Shown in pieces: positions 46,165 through 57,490 of a DNA stretch of 64,000 nt. Each line of letters opens with the position of its first letter. Positions within the stretch are counted from its first letter, which is position 1. Location of the stretch: positions 384,670 through 448,669 of the forward strand of contig OX155962.1 in NCBI GenBank assembly GCA_944548615.1, in the 5' to 3' direction. Source of the DNA: Micropterix aruncella (Eukaryota; Arthropoda; Insecta; Lepidoptera; Micropterigidae). The translations under genes were made by a program, and so were the position numbers. The notes under the pieces were generated by a model that was not told the origin of the DNA, searched no databases, and saw nothing but the letters and a program-made list of their open reading frames with translations.

Positions 46165-47020
46165 ATTTTGGGTTGAGTCACCAAAGTAACGTTAGTGAGA
46201 CATTTTCAAAGACATATTGGGGAGAGTATTTTTCCACAGCTAACTTCACATTTAAATTGCATTGTCATTTTATATTTTGACAACTGTTTCATTTTATATT
46301 TTGACATTTTCACAAACAAGCCTTGCTTAGCAAGGCTTATCAAAAATCGCAAAATCAAATCGAAATCGCAAAATCAATCGCAAGCAAAATCGATTTGCGA
46401 AATTTCGTTTCAGCAATGTTGACGTTGAAGGTTCTGGAAAACCAGTTGAAGATCAAATAAAGACATTGATTGATGCAAACCGCCGACTAACAACTCGAGA
46501 GATCGGTAGGAGATTAAGTTGACCGAATTTGACCGTTCACGATCACGGGAAAATCCTTGGTTTAATTTCAAAATTCCACATGTTCTTACAGAAATAAATT
46601 TGCTCCGTCGCATTGCTTGCTTCTCAAATGTCAAGAAAATTATCTATTTTTGAAGCTAATCATCACTGGGGAGACGTGAAATCGTTTGTGTACAGCAGTT
46701 TTAAAAGCATGAAATCATGAAGTAAAAAAATAAAATTGGCTCAAAGCACATCAAAATCCGATATTTATCAAAAAAAATATGCTGTATATTTGGTGGGTTT
46801 TGAAGGGAATCGTTTTTTTGAGCTTCTACCGAACAGTAGAACAATCAATTCTGAAGTGTGCTGTCAACAACCGGACAAATTGAATTATCCACTCGATCAG
46901 AAAAGGCCAGAATTGATCAATATAGGTGAACCTCAGCTACCGTCTCAATACTGTCAGTGTATGACACAAGAACAACAGGCAGAACTCAGCCCTGGACTCG
47001 GCACTGACAGCGGCTGAGGT
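46165..47020 (+). pseudogene. Dead mariner transposase
   Basis: Mariner moves by cut-and-paste into TA sites. In order the plus strand encodes the helix-turn-helix region 'GKPVEDQIKTLIDANRRLTT' and 'REIGRRLS', a damaged first catalytic segment ('IITGETW' where mariners have ITGDE-W), and the open frame 46736-47017 with 'QSTSKSDIYQKKYAVYLVGF' and 'RTINSEVCCQQPDKLNY' and 'KRPELIN'. Several stops and a deleted catalytic Asp make it non-functional. A TTGGGT-type left end lies near 46171. The right end was not found. Confidence 0.8.
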
Positions 47021-47089
47021 TCGACTAGATCTTATTATTTGTCACTAGGGTATTAACAATCAAATTTGTCAATCGATCAATCATTTAGT

Positions 47090-47180
47090 GAATCAAAAGT
47101 CAACTGGTTGGTCGGTCAGTTAGTTAGTCAGTCAGTCAGTCAGTCAGTCACTCACTCAGTCAGTCAGTCAGTCAATCGGT
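47090..47180. repeat. (CAGT)n microsatellite
   Basis: Imperfect CAGT/CACT tetranucleotide run. Confidence 0.9.
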
Positions 47181-47499
47181 CCGTCATTGTTACAATAAAT
47201 CAATTGCAAAATGAATGAATAAATACTTTATTCAATAAATCATTTAATCAATCAATCATTTAGTTAAATCAATCAGGTTTATTCAAAAGTTGAATGAGGT
47301 GTGGTGTTCCAACAAGTTAAGTTTGGTAACTCGCCTAAAGCTTGAATGGGATGTACTGCCACGCCCGCCATATTCTCCAGTTCTAGCATACTTGTTCCAG
47401 TCTCTAGAATATTTTTCTGTACAAAAGCCATATTCAAACCGGAAAATAATTCCATGAATAATACAATTAGAGATCTCCCACTATTGACTCCAAAATCAA
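47181..47499. other. Intergenic, no recognised feature
   Basis: Includes AATCAATCA-type short repeats near 47250; otherwise unassigned. Confidence 0.35.
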
Positions 47500-47860
47500 A
47501 TTAATCTAATCAGAAACAACGAATAGCATCAAAATTAGGGTCTATATCCGTGACATTCCTTATTTCCGCATCGCTCTAATTTCTGCTCCTTTCGTTGAGT
47601 TACTTTCGTATTCACGCCGACGTCTAGCCGTAATCTATCCGCCTTTCCATTAATCTATTTTCTTTCATCGGTTCCAACTTCAGCCGACTCTTAATGAATA
47701 TTTAGCGGAGCGCTGATGTCGATGAGTCCGTCTCCGAAAGCTCTAATTAGCTGCTTTTCCGTTAATCGCTACTCCGAGTCGCAACCGGCTACTCCCTGCT
47801 CTCTGCATTCATAAATAATTCAGTGTTATTTGCATGCATTTCGATTCGGTCAAAACGAGA
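47500..47860. promoter_or_regulatory. Candidate conserved non-coding / enhancer-like stretch
   Basis: Repeat-free in this window, with balanced composition. It contains homeodomain-type TAATTAG (near 47745), several TTAAT cores and a POU octamer ATTTGCAT (near 47829). About 10 kb upstream of the Beat-like exons. This is a motif-level guess only. Confidence 0.25.
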
Positions 47861-47879
47861 GGTGCGCGATAGACTAGCA

Positions 47880-48000
47880 ATAGCAAAGAGGCAGCGGCAA
47901 AAAAGAGCAAGAGTTTTGTAAAAGCTGATACTTTCAGATCAGACAGAATTTCGTACATAGAATGCTAGGGTAGTCAGCAGGTCAGACTCCGGCACTGGCG
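47880..48000 (+). repeat. Dispersed repeat N, copy 1
   Basis: 'GAGTTTTGTAAAAGCTGATA' and 'TAGTCAGCAGGTCAGACTC' match the reverse complement of 49765-49900. Confidence 0.6.
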
Positions 48001-48006
48001 TAGGTA

Positions 48007-48676
48007 CTATACTATCCGCATTACAAAGTGGCGAGTCAGGTCATTTATCATCGAAATCGTGCTATCTCTTTCGCACTTGCACGGCCTTATGGAGCGATAC
48101 TCGCAACCGTAGTGCAGGTAGTTTTACGCATAAAAAAGGAATATCGATAAAGTAGTGAAACGAGGGAAATAAATATTATTTCAGTATTGTTTCATTACGA
48201 TAAATATTAAATCAGTTAAAAATATATATTGATATTAAATTATTACATAAAAATATAAAAGTATCAAATTTATATTATACATATGTTAAACAAAAAAAAA
48301 ATTAAAACAAAACAAAGAAAGTCAGCCTTTTATAGCAGAATATTTTGTTATCAATAATGCCTAATGACCTACATAATACGTACAATAATTATAGAAGACG
48401 AAAACTAATTTGACAAAAGTGTCGTTAAATGTCATAAAATGTCGAAATCGAACTGTTACGGTTACCACAATTAATAGTCCTAATCGGTTAGCTACTTACC
48501 ACCTATTCGGGGAATTTACTCACCGCTTTTGGCTAAATCTAGGAATTTTATCTATCTATCTAATTTTAGCAGGTAAATTATTATATAAATGATAAATATT
48601 TTGTCGACATGGTAACATTCCTACGTCAACTGTCTTTTATTGCCCGAGTCGCCACTTTGTACTGCGGATAGTATAG
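48007..48676. mobile_element. MITE with 31-bp terminal inverted repeats
   Basis: Left arm 48007-48037 and right arm 48646-48676 are complementary at 29 of 31 positions (ends CTATACTATCCGC). The ends overlap TA/TATA, so a TA target (mariner-type) is possible but not provable. About 670 bp, no transposase. The short frame 48410-48592 is not coding. Confidence 0.75.
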
Positions 48677-48794
48677 AAACGGTGTAATTTCAATTACTAC
48701 CCTCAATATGTTTTGATAAACTGAAAATCATCAGTAGATCATCAGTTGCAATACAGAGCTCGAACCAAATGGTAGGACTGCCTTACAGTTTATT

Positions 48795-49520
48795 TATTTA
48801 TATAAGAAATGCAAATATTAAAAATAACAGTAAACAATTTCAGCGTAGTAATTATGCATAGAAATAATTTCAAAATTGAGTCAAAAGCAGAAAAAAGAAT
48901 ACAATGCATAGTCTAGTGGCAACGTCACCTAACTGTTCTAAGGTAAACATTTATTTTTGAATGTGCTTGCACAAATACCGGTTTTTATAAAAATGGCATA
49001 TATTCCATGTATGCACAAAATATTGGAATTGCAAAACAATATTAAAAATGAATAAATACTTAAATTAAATAATTAAATTAAAGTTAGAAGTGGAAAATTA
49101 AAATGACAGCAAATAAATTCAAATCAGAAAAAAACAAAACAATTTAAAATAGTGAAAATTAGAATAAGAATTTAAACAAAATAGTTCTGCAACTAAAACA
49201 AATTATCTCTTAATATACGTTAAAACAAAATAATAATCATAATAATAATAAGTAAAATAATAATAATAATATAACATAATACAATATAAGATTCAAAATA
49301 TTCAAATGTCCGGGTTAGATTATAATGTCCAGTATTTTTTAAATTCCTTGTCTTCCCTCTTTTACAAGCCAGTTTCTAAGCAGCCTTTTAAAGTAGGTCT
49401 TATTTTGTGCTGATTTTATGTCGCCAGGAAGAGCATTGAAAAACCTTGGGGCAATGAATGTATAGGTTCGCTGACCAAAAGTAGTATACCTTCTGGGTAC
49501 TATCATATTATTATCGTACA
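48795..49520 (-). pseudogene. LINE family K C-terminus and 3' UTR, copy 4
   Basis: The minus frame 49339-49521 encodes 'TTFGQRTYTFIAPRFFNALP' and the closing 'RLLRNWLVKEGRQGI', the same C-terminus as the copies at 5800 and 31430. A long A/T-rich 3' UTR runs to an AATAAATAAA end near 48795. The LINE stops exactly where the MITE at 49520 begins. Confidence 0.7.
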
Positions 49521-49680
49521 ACGCGTGGCGTCAGCATTACTCCATTCATGTCACAAAAATGAAGTCCATTATATTGCGCGGCACATTATACCGATGCGTA
49601 ACAGTTACCGACAAATACGTACTGGCGTATTTGCAGGGACTTTTTGTGAAATGTATGGAATAATGCTGACCCTACGCGTT
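49520..49680. mobile_element. Small foldback MITE
   Basis: 40-base arms (49520-49559 and 49641-49680) are complementary at 35 of 40 positions and begin AACGCGT. The total is 161 bp with an 80-base centre. It lies at the broken 5' end of the LINE. Confidence 0.75.
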
Positions 49681-49764
49681 CTACTGTTAAGCAGTCTGAC
49701 CATTTGATATGATTTCTTTATTGCATCCACTGTCTACTGATGAATTTTCAGTTTTTCCAAAACA

Positions 49765-49900
49765 CTTTGGGGGTACTAATAAAACCGTCTCAGAGTCTGG
49801 CCTGCTGACTCTACCCCGGCAATCTATCGTCAAAATACTGTCTGATATAAAAGTATCAGCTTTTACAAAACTCTCGCACTGTTTGGTCGCTGGCTCCCCA
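49765..49900 (-). repeat. Dispersed repeat N, copy 2
   Basis: Reverse complement of 47880-48000. Confidence 0.55.
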
Positions 49901-50894
49901 ACTATAAGACGAATTTTCTTAATATTTCTTTTTTTCTTCTTTTAAGTGCCTACCAAACTGTCGTGAGGGTTTTCTCATCGACTGCATTGAGCAATATGCA
50001 CAACAGAAGATGGGACGCTGCTCAGTACATATTCAATCATTTATTTCATACTCTAGGTAAGTTTAATGTTATTTGTTTATTTTCCTTAAACACAAAAAAG
50101 GTACTAAAAATGTGACTTACGGACGTAAAGAATGAAATCTCTATGACCAATATTTCAACAATTCGTCGCTCTATATATAAGACCTCTTATAAGTCAATAA
50201 TCAAACTTCTAAGAGTAATGTAAAACTGAATAACTTCATTAATAAAAAAGAGATGTTATTTTAAACTGTATAAATGAGACAAAATTATAAAATAATATTA
50301 GTTTAATGTACTAACGATTAAAGTTGTCAAATAGTTATTTGAACGGTCAATACTAGTAAGCACATAAGAGGTATCACCGGTTAAATCATCAGCTTAAACC
50401 TACGAGATACCACTGCAATGAGAGTTACAAGAAATGTAAACAATTAGAGCCCTTAGGACATGGACAGACAGATGAGGAGCGTGATTTTATACCAATAACA
50501 ATAAGAAACGAGAATTCGAATTGTTGGCGCGTACGAGGTCTCACATAGAAGAATTATTTAAGAATTTAACCGCCTTTGTTTCTGAAAGTATTACCTATTA
50601 ATTTGTTTTTTTTTTTCATTCTCTATATTGTATTGAATTCTCTTAAACGCCTTTTGTAATATATATTGCCGTATAAACAAATATCAAAAAAGATCTGTCC
50701 TAAAAACAACCTTAGGTTCGTGAGCCGACTAACACAGCAAAATTATTCCGACTGATATTTCTTTTATTGCTGCTTATTATGCGTATACTTAGTAAGAATT
50801 CAGTTTTTTTGGTACTTAAATAAAATGAAAAAAATGTATTTCTCATTCTATGCGGTTTTTTACTATGTTATAATAACATTTTAACAATATACGA
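49901..50894. other. AT-rich intergenic DNA
   Basis: No coding or repeat assignment. A phrase AAGCACATAAGAGGTATCACCGG (near 50358) resembles one near 32474, suggesting an old shared repeat. Confidence 0.35.
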
Positions 50895-51425
50895 GCACCT
50901 TCCCGACTCACGCGCGCTCACTTAACTTTTCCGTACCAGGGTACAATACTAACTATGGTTCCAATTCGTTATTGCCGCGCGTTATGCAGCCTAATTGACA
51001 TATTTAACCACCAAATTAGTCGATCCTTTATTAAGGAGGTACGTGAAAAGCTGACTATCAGATCAGATTGAATAAGCATCCCGTATTTCCATATGCACAT
51101 ACAAGCACTCACAAGCACATACGCACTAGATACACACACACCCACATACACACAATCACACACACACACATACAAACAAACACATACACATACACGCTCT
51201 CCATCACACAAACATACACCAACACCCATACACTCGCACATAGCGATTTTAACTGTTAGTTTTAAACTCTTTTTCGTTTTCTTTGTATTGTATTGTTTAG
51301 CATATTTTATAATCACTATATTGCAAATAATTTAAAACATCATTAGCTTCACTACTGTTATTTATCATGCCTATATTTTATTTTTGTATGTTGTATGTTT
51401 ACAATAAAAACAAATAAAAAAAATA
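50895..51425 (+). pseudogene. LINE family H, copy 2
   Basis: Collinear with 35070-35600: 'TATGGTTCCAATTCGTTATT', GGAGGTACGTGAAAAGCTGA, the (CA)n-rich block (51130-51240) and the AATAAAAACAAATAAA end. Only the last coding residues and 3' UTR remain. Confidence 0.65.
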
Positions 51426-51469
51426 TTGAATAGTCGGTTTAATAATACCGGTATGATATATAGGTATTG

Positions 51470-52200
51470 TTTTGCTTCTACCTGGTGTTAGCGTTAATTC
51501 AGTTCGGATAGTGGCGCCCTTTTGCCGATTTTTACACGGCAATGGGTGGTCAACAAGTCGTTTTAAGAGAATCTGACATCAGGTCAACATCAATCCCTGC
51601 TGCTTAATAATTGTGGTAGCAAACGGTTTCGTGCAGCTTGAGTCATAATATCCATTGAGTCGTCGGATCGGTAGAACTCACTTGTCAGACTTGAAACTAA
51701 CAACAATCCACTGTCTAGTTACGCCACCTGCCCGTCAAAGGCCAACGCCTCACGGCGAGGCACCGGGAAAGTATCCATCGGGCAGCCTCGCCCCCTGACT
51801 ACCAGTTCGGAAGGATAGCTCAGTTTGGAATTAACCTTTAGGATACCTCCTGCCTCCTGACGGGTTACAGGATCGAGGTCGCTTGCGCGTTCCTCTCACT
51901 TATGAAGCGGTGGTACGAAGTCTACCAAATCTATCGCGGATCACGGCATCCTTTGCCCGGCTTATTCACCGGGGATCGGGTGGCCGAATAGTCGTTTCAG
52001 GAACAGTTGCCATAAGGTTAACAACTACCTTCGCTCTATAGGAAACATTACTGTTTCCAGACTCACTCAGCTTGAAGTCAGAATGCACAATTGATTGGCT
52101 GACACCGCACGGGAGACAGGCCCGCAGGCCAGCGTCCTACCTTGGCTCTCACTTCTGCGTGGGTGCCGCCGGATGGGTGTTGACCCGTGCGCTTGACCGA
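51470..52200 (+). repeat. Modular repeat RA, copy 3
   Basis: RA modules in forward order: TACCTGGTGTTAGCG (51480), 'CCAACGCCTCACGGCGAGG' with CACCGGGAAAG (51742), 'CAGCCTCGCCCCCTGACTAC' (51783), 'CTATCGCGGATCACGGCATC' (51931), and 'GGGGATCGGGTGGCCG' (51970). Confidence 0.5.
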
Positions 52201-52560
52201 CCCTATACAACTGGGTCTTAGAGGCCAAACTGCGACAGGGTTCTATAACTCGACCAACAGGGCCCATTATAATCAATCAGTCCTTTATAATCAAGCAGCC
52301 ATTTATGAAAAAACATTCATTATCAATGTTTTTAAAGATGGCCATATAAATTGCTATTTTTTTCGTCGTCAATGCTATCTGCGCCAGCTTAATTTCACTG
52401 GAGCTGAAGGGTTGCCAAATCGTACTGTGGAGTTGAGTTGAGTTGCTAATCGACTTTATTTCCTATAGAGCGAGAGAGACCGATCGGCTACCAAATCCCG
52501 CGTGAACAGTCGGGCAAAGGATGCCTCGTTCCTCGATGATTCGAAATGAATCGCCCTTGC
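52201..52560. other. Intergenic, no recognised feature
   Basis: An 84-codon frame (52187-52441) has no domain and overlaps the repeat edge; not called. Confidence 0.35.
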
Positions 52561-52975
52561 ATTAACATAATATATGTATTGTGACTTGACATATATTGAG
52601 ACTTTACCATATATGAAGTTGACTTAATATATATTGTATTTATATGTATGTATGTGTGTATATGTGTCTTCTAATGTATTTAGTATTTCTATTTCCTACA
52701 TAATATTGTATTTTTTAGTATTATATATATTTATTATTATATATATGTATATTTTAATTATTATTATTATTTATTGTGTTTGGTTGGTTCATCGATCATC
52801 GTTTTAAATGAAAAAATATAAATTGCTTGCCCTGGAACGGGTATATCCCAGTTGGGCAGCACTAGCCAGTGAATGAAAGAGGAAAGTCTTTGCCATTTGT
52901 TTTATTATTATACTTATTGTAAATGGTTAATTTGATAATTCCAATAAAAAATAAAAAAAATAAAAATTAAGTAGA
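52561..52975 (+). repeat. LINE 3' UTR-like fragment
   Basis: Contains TATATCCCAGTTGGGCAGCA (52842-52861), shared in part with 5340 and 33655, and ends CCAATAAAAAATAAAA. Confidence 0.5.
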
Positions 52976-53260
52976 GGATCACGCAAGCGACCTCTAACCC
53001 GTAACCAGTCGGGAGGCTGGAGAAATCCGGCCATAGCTGGTAGCGAGAGCGCTTGGTCTGTCCGCTGGGTTAACTACCCGGTGCCGGGCGGTAAGGGTTG
53101 GTCTCTCGCGGGCTAGTTGGCGGAGCTAGATAGTAAATTCTCATTGTCTAAGTCTTCTGAGCAGATCCAACGTCTGAAAAAAATATCATGTATTGTTTTA
53201 CTGGCCTGGGGTGATGGGGTCGCCCGTTGTAGTCGATACTTCCCAACTATAGAGTTGATA
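52976..53260 (-). repeat. Modular repeat RA, copy 4
   Basis: On the minus strand: TCTAGCTCCGCCAACTAGCC (near 53130), AGAGACCAACCCTTACCG, ACCCAGCGGACAG. On the plus strand: TGGGGTGATGGGGTCGCCCG (53209-53228). Confidence 0.5.
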
Positions 53261-53274
53261 AATCTAATACCATA

Positions 53275-53405
53275 TATAATAGTCAATAATCAATAGTCTA
53301 TAGTCAATAGTCTTTTATTCATCCAAAATTGCAAATACAGATGGATATGTCATAATCCTAATTGTTTATAACACAATGATCAAAATATAAACTTAACAAA
53401 TAATT
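53275..53405 (-). repeat. LINE 3' tail fragment
   Basis: The minus strand ends GATGAATAAAAGACTATTG with a degenerate (TTGACTA)n tail at 53278-53312. Confidence 0.45.
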
Positions 53406-53412
53406 CCTTTTT

Positions 53413-53885
53413 AACCGACTTCAAAAAAGGAGGAGATTATAAATTCGGTTGTATCTTTTTTTTAATTATTTATGAACCGATTTGGAAAATTATTTTTTAA
53501 TTTGACAGGATATACTTACAGATTGGTCCCATTTTTATCAAAATCCTGCGGTGATGATGGGATCCATGAGAAATTGAGGGAACTCCTCAATTCCTCATGG
53601 ACCGTTCTAAGTTTCACCATGACATGGCTGCTGCACCCAGGGTTGGCTCCCGCCGAGGGGACTCCTAAATGGTCAACAGCACAGACCCGAAGTTTTGTAT
53701 ACCCATTCAGTTATAATAGACTGTTCTAAGTTTGGGTTGGGTTCCAGGGTTGGCTCCCGACGAGGGGACTTCTCAACGGTCAACAGCACAGTCACAAAAA
53801 TTTTTATACGCATTCAATTATGATAGCCCGTTCTAAGTATTACAATGACATGGCTGATGCACTAACAAAAAAAATGGTGTCGGTT
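53413..53885. mobile_element. Non-autonomous element with AACCGAC termini
   Basis: Starts AACCGACTTCAAAAAAGGAG and ends GTGTCGGTT, giving short inverted termini. The start is common in lepidopteran genomes. The interior is a tandem repeat of about 110-120 bp with starts TTCTAAGT at 53605, 53724 and 53831, each followed by a GGGTTGGCTCCCG-type block in the first two units. Confidence 0.5.
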
Positions 53886-54119
53886 TTTTTTAATGTCTAT
53901 TATTTGTTTTCAAATCAGTAAAAATAATACTAAAAATAACCTAAAGTCAGACAAAATTAAAAATAAATGCTCAATAATGTCATACTTAAAACGACAACAA
54001 TCATAAAGAATAATCAAATATTATCACCCTATTACTACAAGGTTTACCTAATATGTTTTAACATAAGAATAATAGAGGTATCTTAAAATATGATATTTTT
54101 TAGAATAAATATGTACATT

Positions 54120-54500
54120 TATCAATCAATCAATCTATCAATCATCTTATAAACCTTTATTCGAGCATTTTTGGTTCTAAATCTCGTATTGTCATTGACA
54201 GCTTATTAAAGAGTTTAAAGGCCAAATACACAAATGAGGCCACCAGAACCAGAGTGGCCCAAATGCACAAAATCACTTTTGTGGATATGGGCCAATAAGT
54301 GAATATAGCAAAAAAAGTAGTATGGCACATAGTTTTCATTTTGATGATTTCTTGAAGATATCAATTTTGTGTGACTTTGGAATTGTAAATAATGATTTTT
54401 AGTATGGATTTTTGGATTAAACTCAAAGTCATCAAAATTTCACTTAAACCACTCTGGTTCTGGTGACCTCAAATGACGTTTGAATCAATGGTTCGACTTA
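54120..54500 (-). pseudogene. LINE C-terminal fragment interrupted by a MITE
   Basis: The minus strand encodes 'SFVYLAFKLFNKLSMTIRDL' before a stop and a (TTGA)n-type tail (54120-54140). The sequence continues upstream at 54476 once the MITE is removed ('EPLIQT' then 'SFVYL'). Confidence 0.55.
54237..54469. mobile_element. MITE with 21-bp terminal inverted repeats and 6-bp duplication
   Basis: AGGCCACCAGAACCAGAGTG and its partner CACTCTGGTTCTGGTGACCT pair at all but one position. CAAATG flanks both sides (54231-54236 and 54470-54475). 233 bp, no coding. Confidence 0.8.
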
Positions 54501-55794
54501 GCTCGGCCTTTTTAAACTGGGGAAACGCGGTGACTTCCTTTTTGATGGATTACGTTCGGTCGTGATGCCACGATTGTAAAGATATGCCAAACGTTCAACA
54601 GAGAACGTGTGACACGCCTTCGGAATTGCCATCGACCGTGCAAATTCAATAAGTTGATCAAATGCGATCACATTGTACGACTGTGGCGTGCATCGCCGCA
54701 CCGATTACTCAATTAAAACGAGCAGGAAACACGAATTTGATCAATTGTTCTTGCATCTTGCATCGCGCAGAGTCGTCCTCCGCATCACTTAATCCAATTC
54801 TCAAAACGCAGGACGTCATAAAAGCTTTTTATTAAATCAGCGGACATTTTTTGCCGAGTAACTTTTATAGAGGGATGATTTATTGGCAGTAATTGTCGAC
54901 GCATCAATAAAATGTCACGAAGCGGGGATGCGAATTTATGGAGACGAAATGACGTAGCTTTATGGCGAAAAAAAACGGAACACTGACGATTGCGCGAAAC
55001 CAAATAACGCGACGCGGACAGCGTATTAAAAACATTTATGATTTTTATTGCGTTTTATTATTTTTGGCGTAAAACTGACTTGGAAAGTGCTAGAAAATTC
55101 TTAAATTAAGGATTATAAACTACTGGTGGGCATAAATAGCCATGTCGTATATTGCCATTACCTAGATATTACCATTGATTAAATACAATACAATACAATA
55201 CAATCAACTACTCGGACCAGTAGATAGGCATTCCTACACTTGGATGCGTCACAAAATTAAATGATAAAAAATTAATTATTAAAAACATAACTATCGTGAT
55301 AGTTGTCATGGCTGTAATATTATATTCAATATTACCTACATACAAATAATCAAAATATACTAATGTGATTTAAGAGTCAGGGACAATAACATATTAAAAT
55401 AGAAATGCAAATTCTATGTAGAATAATTAAAAAATATATATTTTACTGGCAATCCAGCAATATGCCTTCGTATTTTTTTAAAAATGAATAGATGTATAAT
55501 AAATTATATAAAAATTAGAATATCAGCTATCATAATACCATTATGTTTAAAACTTTACTGCATGTTTTAATCATCAACATGGAAAATAAACTCAGAATTT
55601 TCAAACTCCCTTATACCATAAATTGGGTGTCTTACGAAATTATTTATATATTTTTTTAAATTGGTTATAACTATCTTTTTAAATTAGTTATAAATATCAT
55701 AATTATAAAAAAATATTTATAATTATCTTTTTAAATTACTATCATAAATGGCCAAATAAATTACTATAAATAAGATAAAAGATTGCTCAATTTT
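54501..55794. other. Intergenic, no recognised gene
   Basis: From 54500 to 55020 composition is more balanced. The minus frames 54498-54701 and 54785-55003 have no recognisable domain. The rest is AT-rich. Confidence 0.35.
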
Positions 55795-56110
55795 ATAGTA
55801 CGTTTTGGCAGCTAGGATTTTACTATGAAACTTAACGTGTAGATGTCACTCATGGTTACAAATATTGATCAAACTTCTTTTATATTCAATATGGCTGCGT
55901 TCGTTGTATAGCAATAGGGCGGCGCACTATAGATGGCGCTTTAAACACGCCTATACACTATCCTATCTCAAAGTAAAATAATAATATATTAACACACATT
56001 TTTTTTTAAACATAGCTATTATTATTACAATGTTATTTATGTAAAGATGTCAAGATGTACTATAGCACTGATCAATCTTATACCCTATATAATCAATTAT
56101 ATTACCTTAA
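55795..56110 (-). repeat. Dispersed repeat J, copy 2
   Basis: Reverse complement of 11820-12040 (AGCGCCATCTATAGTGC, GCCATATTGAATATAA, GACATCTACAC). Confidence 0.5.
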
Positions 56111-56519
56111 TTCTGCCATTACCTAGCTAGATACTAATTGATACCCCACTGTTGCTTGTTAGTTTATTAGTAGTAACAAATAACGGATAATCAAATTCGA
56201 GTTATCTATGTTGGCAGATTTGTATGTAAATCAGACAGATGTCAAAAATCACGTGCGTTTGAAATGGCGAATATTATTTTGAAACAACTTACTTACGAAT
56301 GTGATTCAGAAAAATATAGTAGTCAACAGATTTAAACTTTTTCCTGCATCTAGTTCGCAAATGGGTATAATGGGTACCTAAATGGATTTCACAATTTCCC
56401 TTTTTATGCTACGATCTAGAACATTTCAAATGTATATTCGGATTCAAAACGCCGAAACACCTACTAATTGATATAACAAAAATCCAGATTTAAAATGGCC
56501 GTTGACTAGTGATTACATA
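56111..56519. other. Intergenic, no recognised feature
   Basis: May include the left flank of MITE X copy 4, which the REL LINE has split. Confidence 0.3.
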
Positions 56520-56533
56520 AACAACTAGTAAAA

Positions 56534-57273
56534 TAATAAATAAATACAAACGGAGCTGCCATGGAATTCACCGACCGGAGTCGGGCCCATCATAATACTA
56601 TTTTTTACACTTCTGGGGGGTGAGCAGTGGATTCCGGACTTACGAACCGGCTGTGGTAGGTTTAGGACAGCTGTCTTGCCACATGTGAGCGTTCACCTTG
56701 CCACCCATTCACTCCCCCTTCGAAGCCATAGAATTTGAGATGCGCAAATCGCAGTTTTAGATAATTTTTCTAAGAAAGAGTTGATTATTTTTCTGGAAAG
56801 GCCAAGATCTTTAAAGAGGTGAAATAGAGATTTAGCTGGCAGGCCACGAGCGCCAACTTCCACCGCGTGAAGGTGAACAGTGAAGCCGTTCCGGGTTACG
56901 GCATTTGCAAGATCATGGTATTTATTTAATTTGTACTCGTGGTCTTTTGGGATATTTGATTCCCATGGAACAGTTAATTCTACAATAAGAGCCACCTTCC
57001 GAGATAGAGAGTAAAGAGTTATATCTGGACGGAGGGCTGTGCATCCGAGACTTTCAGGGAATTTATACTGCTTAGAGACCGAATCAACCTCCAGAATCCA
57101 ATCTGTAGCTTTCTCGATTATTGAGAAAGGTTTTGTAGTTAAATGTTTTTTGCCTTTAGAGCCATCCCGCACAAACTGTATTGGGGGTTTGGAGGATACT
57201 GTCAAACCCTTGTTGGCACGAGCCACTGAGAGACTAATTACCTCGCGAATAACAGCGAGAACTTGTGTATATT
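56534..57273 (-). mobile_element. REL-endonuclease LINE, copy C, with target duplication
   Basis: A perfect 14-bp direct repeat AACAACTAGTAAAA flanks it (56520-56533 and 57274-57287). The 3' end is the shared element terminus plus TTTATTTATTA. The 5' end is truncated near 57264 and followed by nine extra bases (GTGTATATT) before the duplication, typical of imperfect second-strand joining. One base differs from copy B over about 720. Confidence 0.9.
56693..57263 (-). pseudogene. REL endonuclease domain, truncated copy
   Basis: Open from the truncation point to the element stop: 'VISLSVARANKGLTVSSKPP', then the nuclease core 'RPDITLYS', 'VELTVPWE', 'YKLNKYHDL' and the end 'GSEWVAR'. It matches copy B with a single Thr-to-Ile change ('TDWILEV'). 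Zinc knuckle and RT are missing, so it makes no functional protein. Confidence 0.85.
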
Positions 57274-57287
57274 AACAACTAGTAAAA

Positions 57288-57490
57288 ATAGTAAATATAT
57301 AACTATTATATTTATAATTATTTTTATTACGGTTTTTTGATGAAACATTTGTGGTTTATGTATTTATCCATCTTGATACATGTATATTTCCGGATTGTAC
57401 TCAATCAGGCCGTTTATTTGACACCAAGCACGATATATATATATATATATGTTGATTTATTGACATTTTGACATTTAGACAACTTTTTAG
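57288..57490 (+). repeat. MITE family X, copy 4 (partial)
   Basis: 'TTTGTGGTTTATGTATTTAT', TCCGGA.TGTACTCA, 'TTGATTTATTGACATTTTG' and GACAACTTTTTAG match the middle of copies 2 and 3. The REL LINE copy C appears to have inserted into its left part. Confidence 0.55.

Noticed and set aside
54498..54701. 67-codon minus frame as a host exon
   Set aside because: No domain, no splice context, and adjacent to a LINE fragment.
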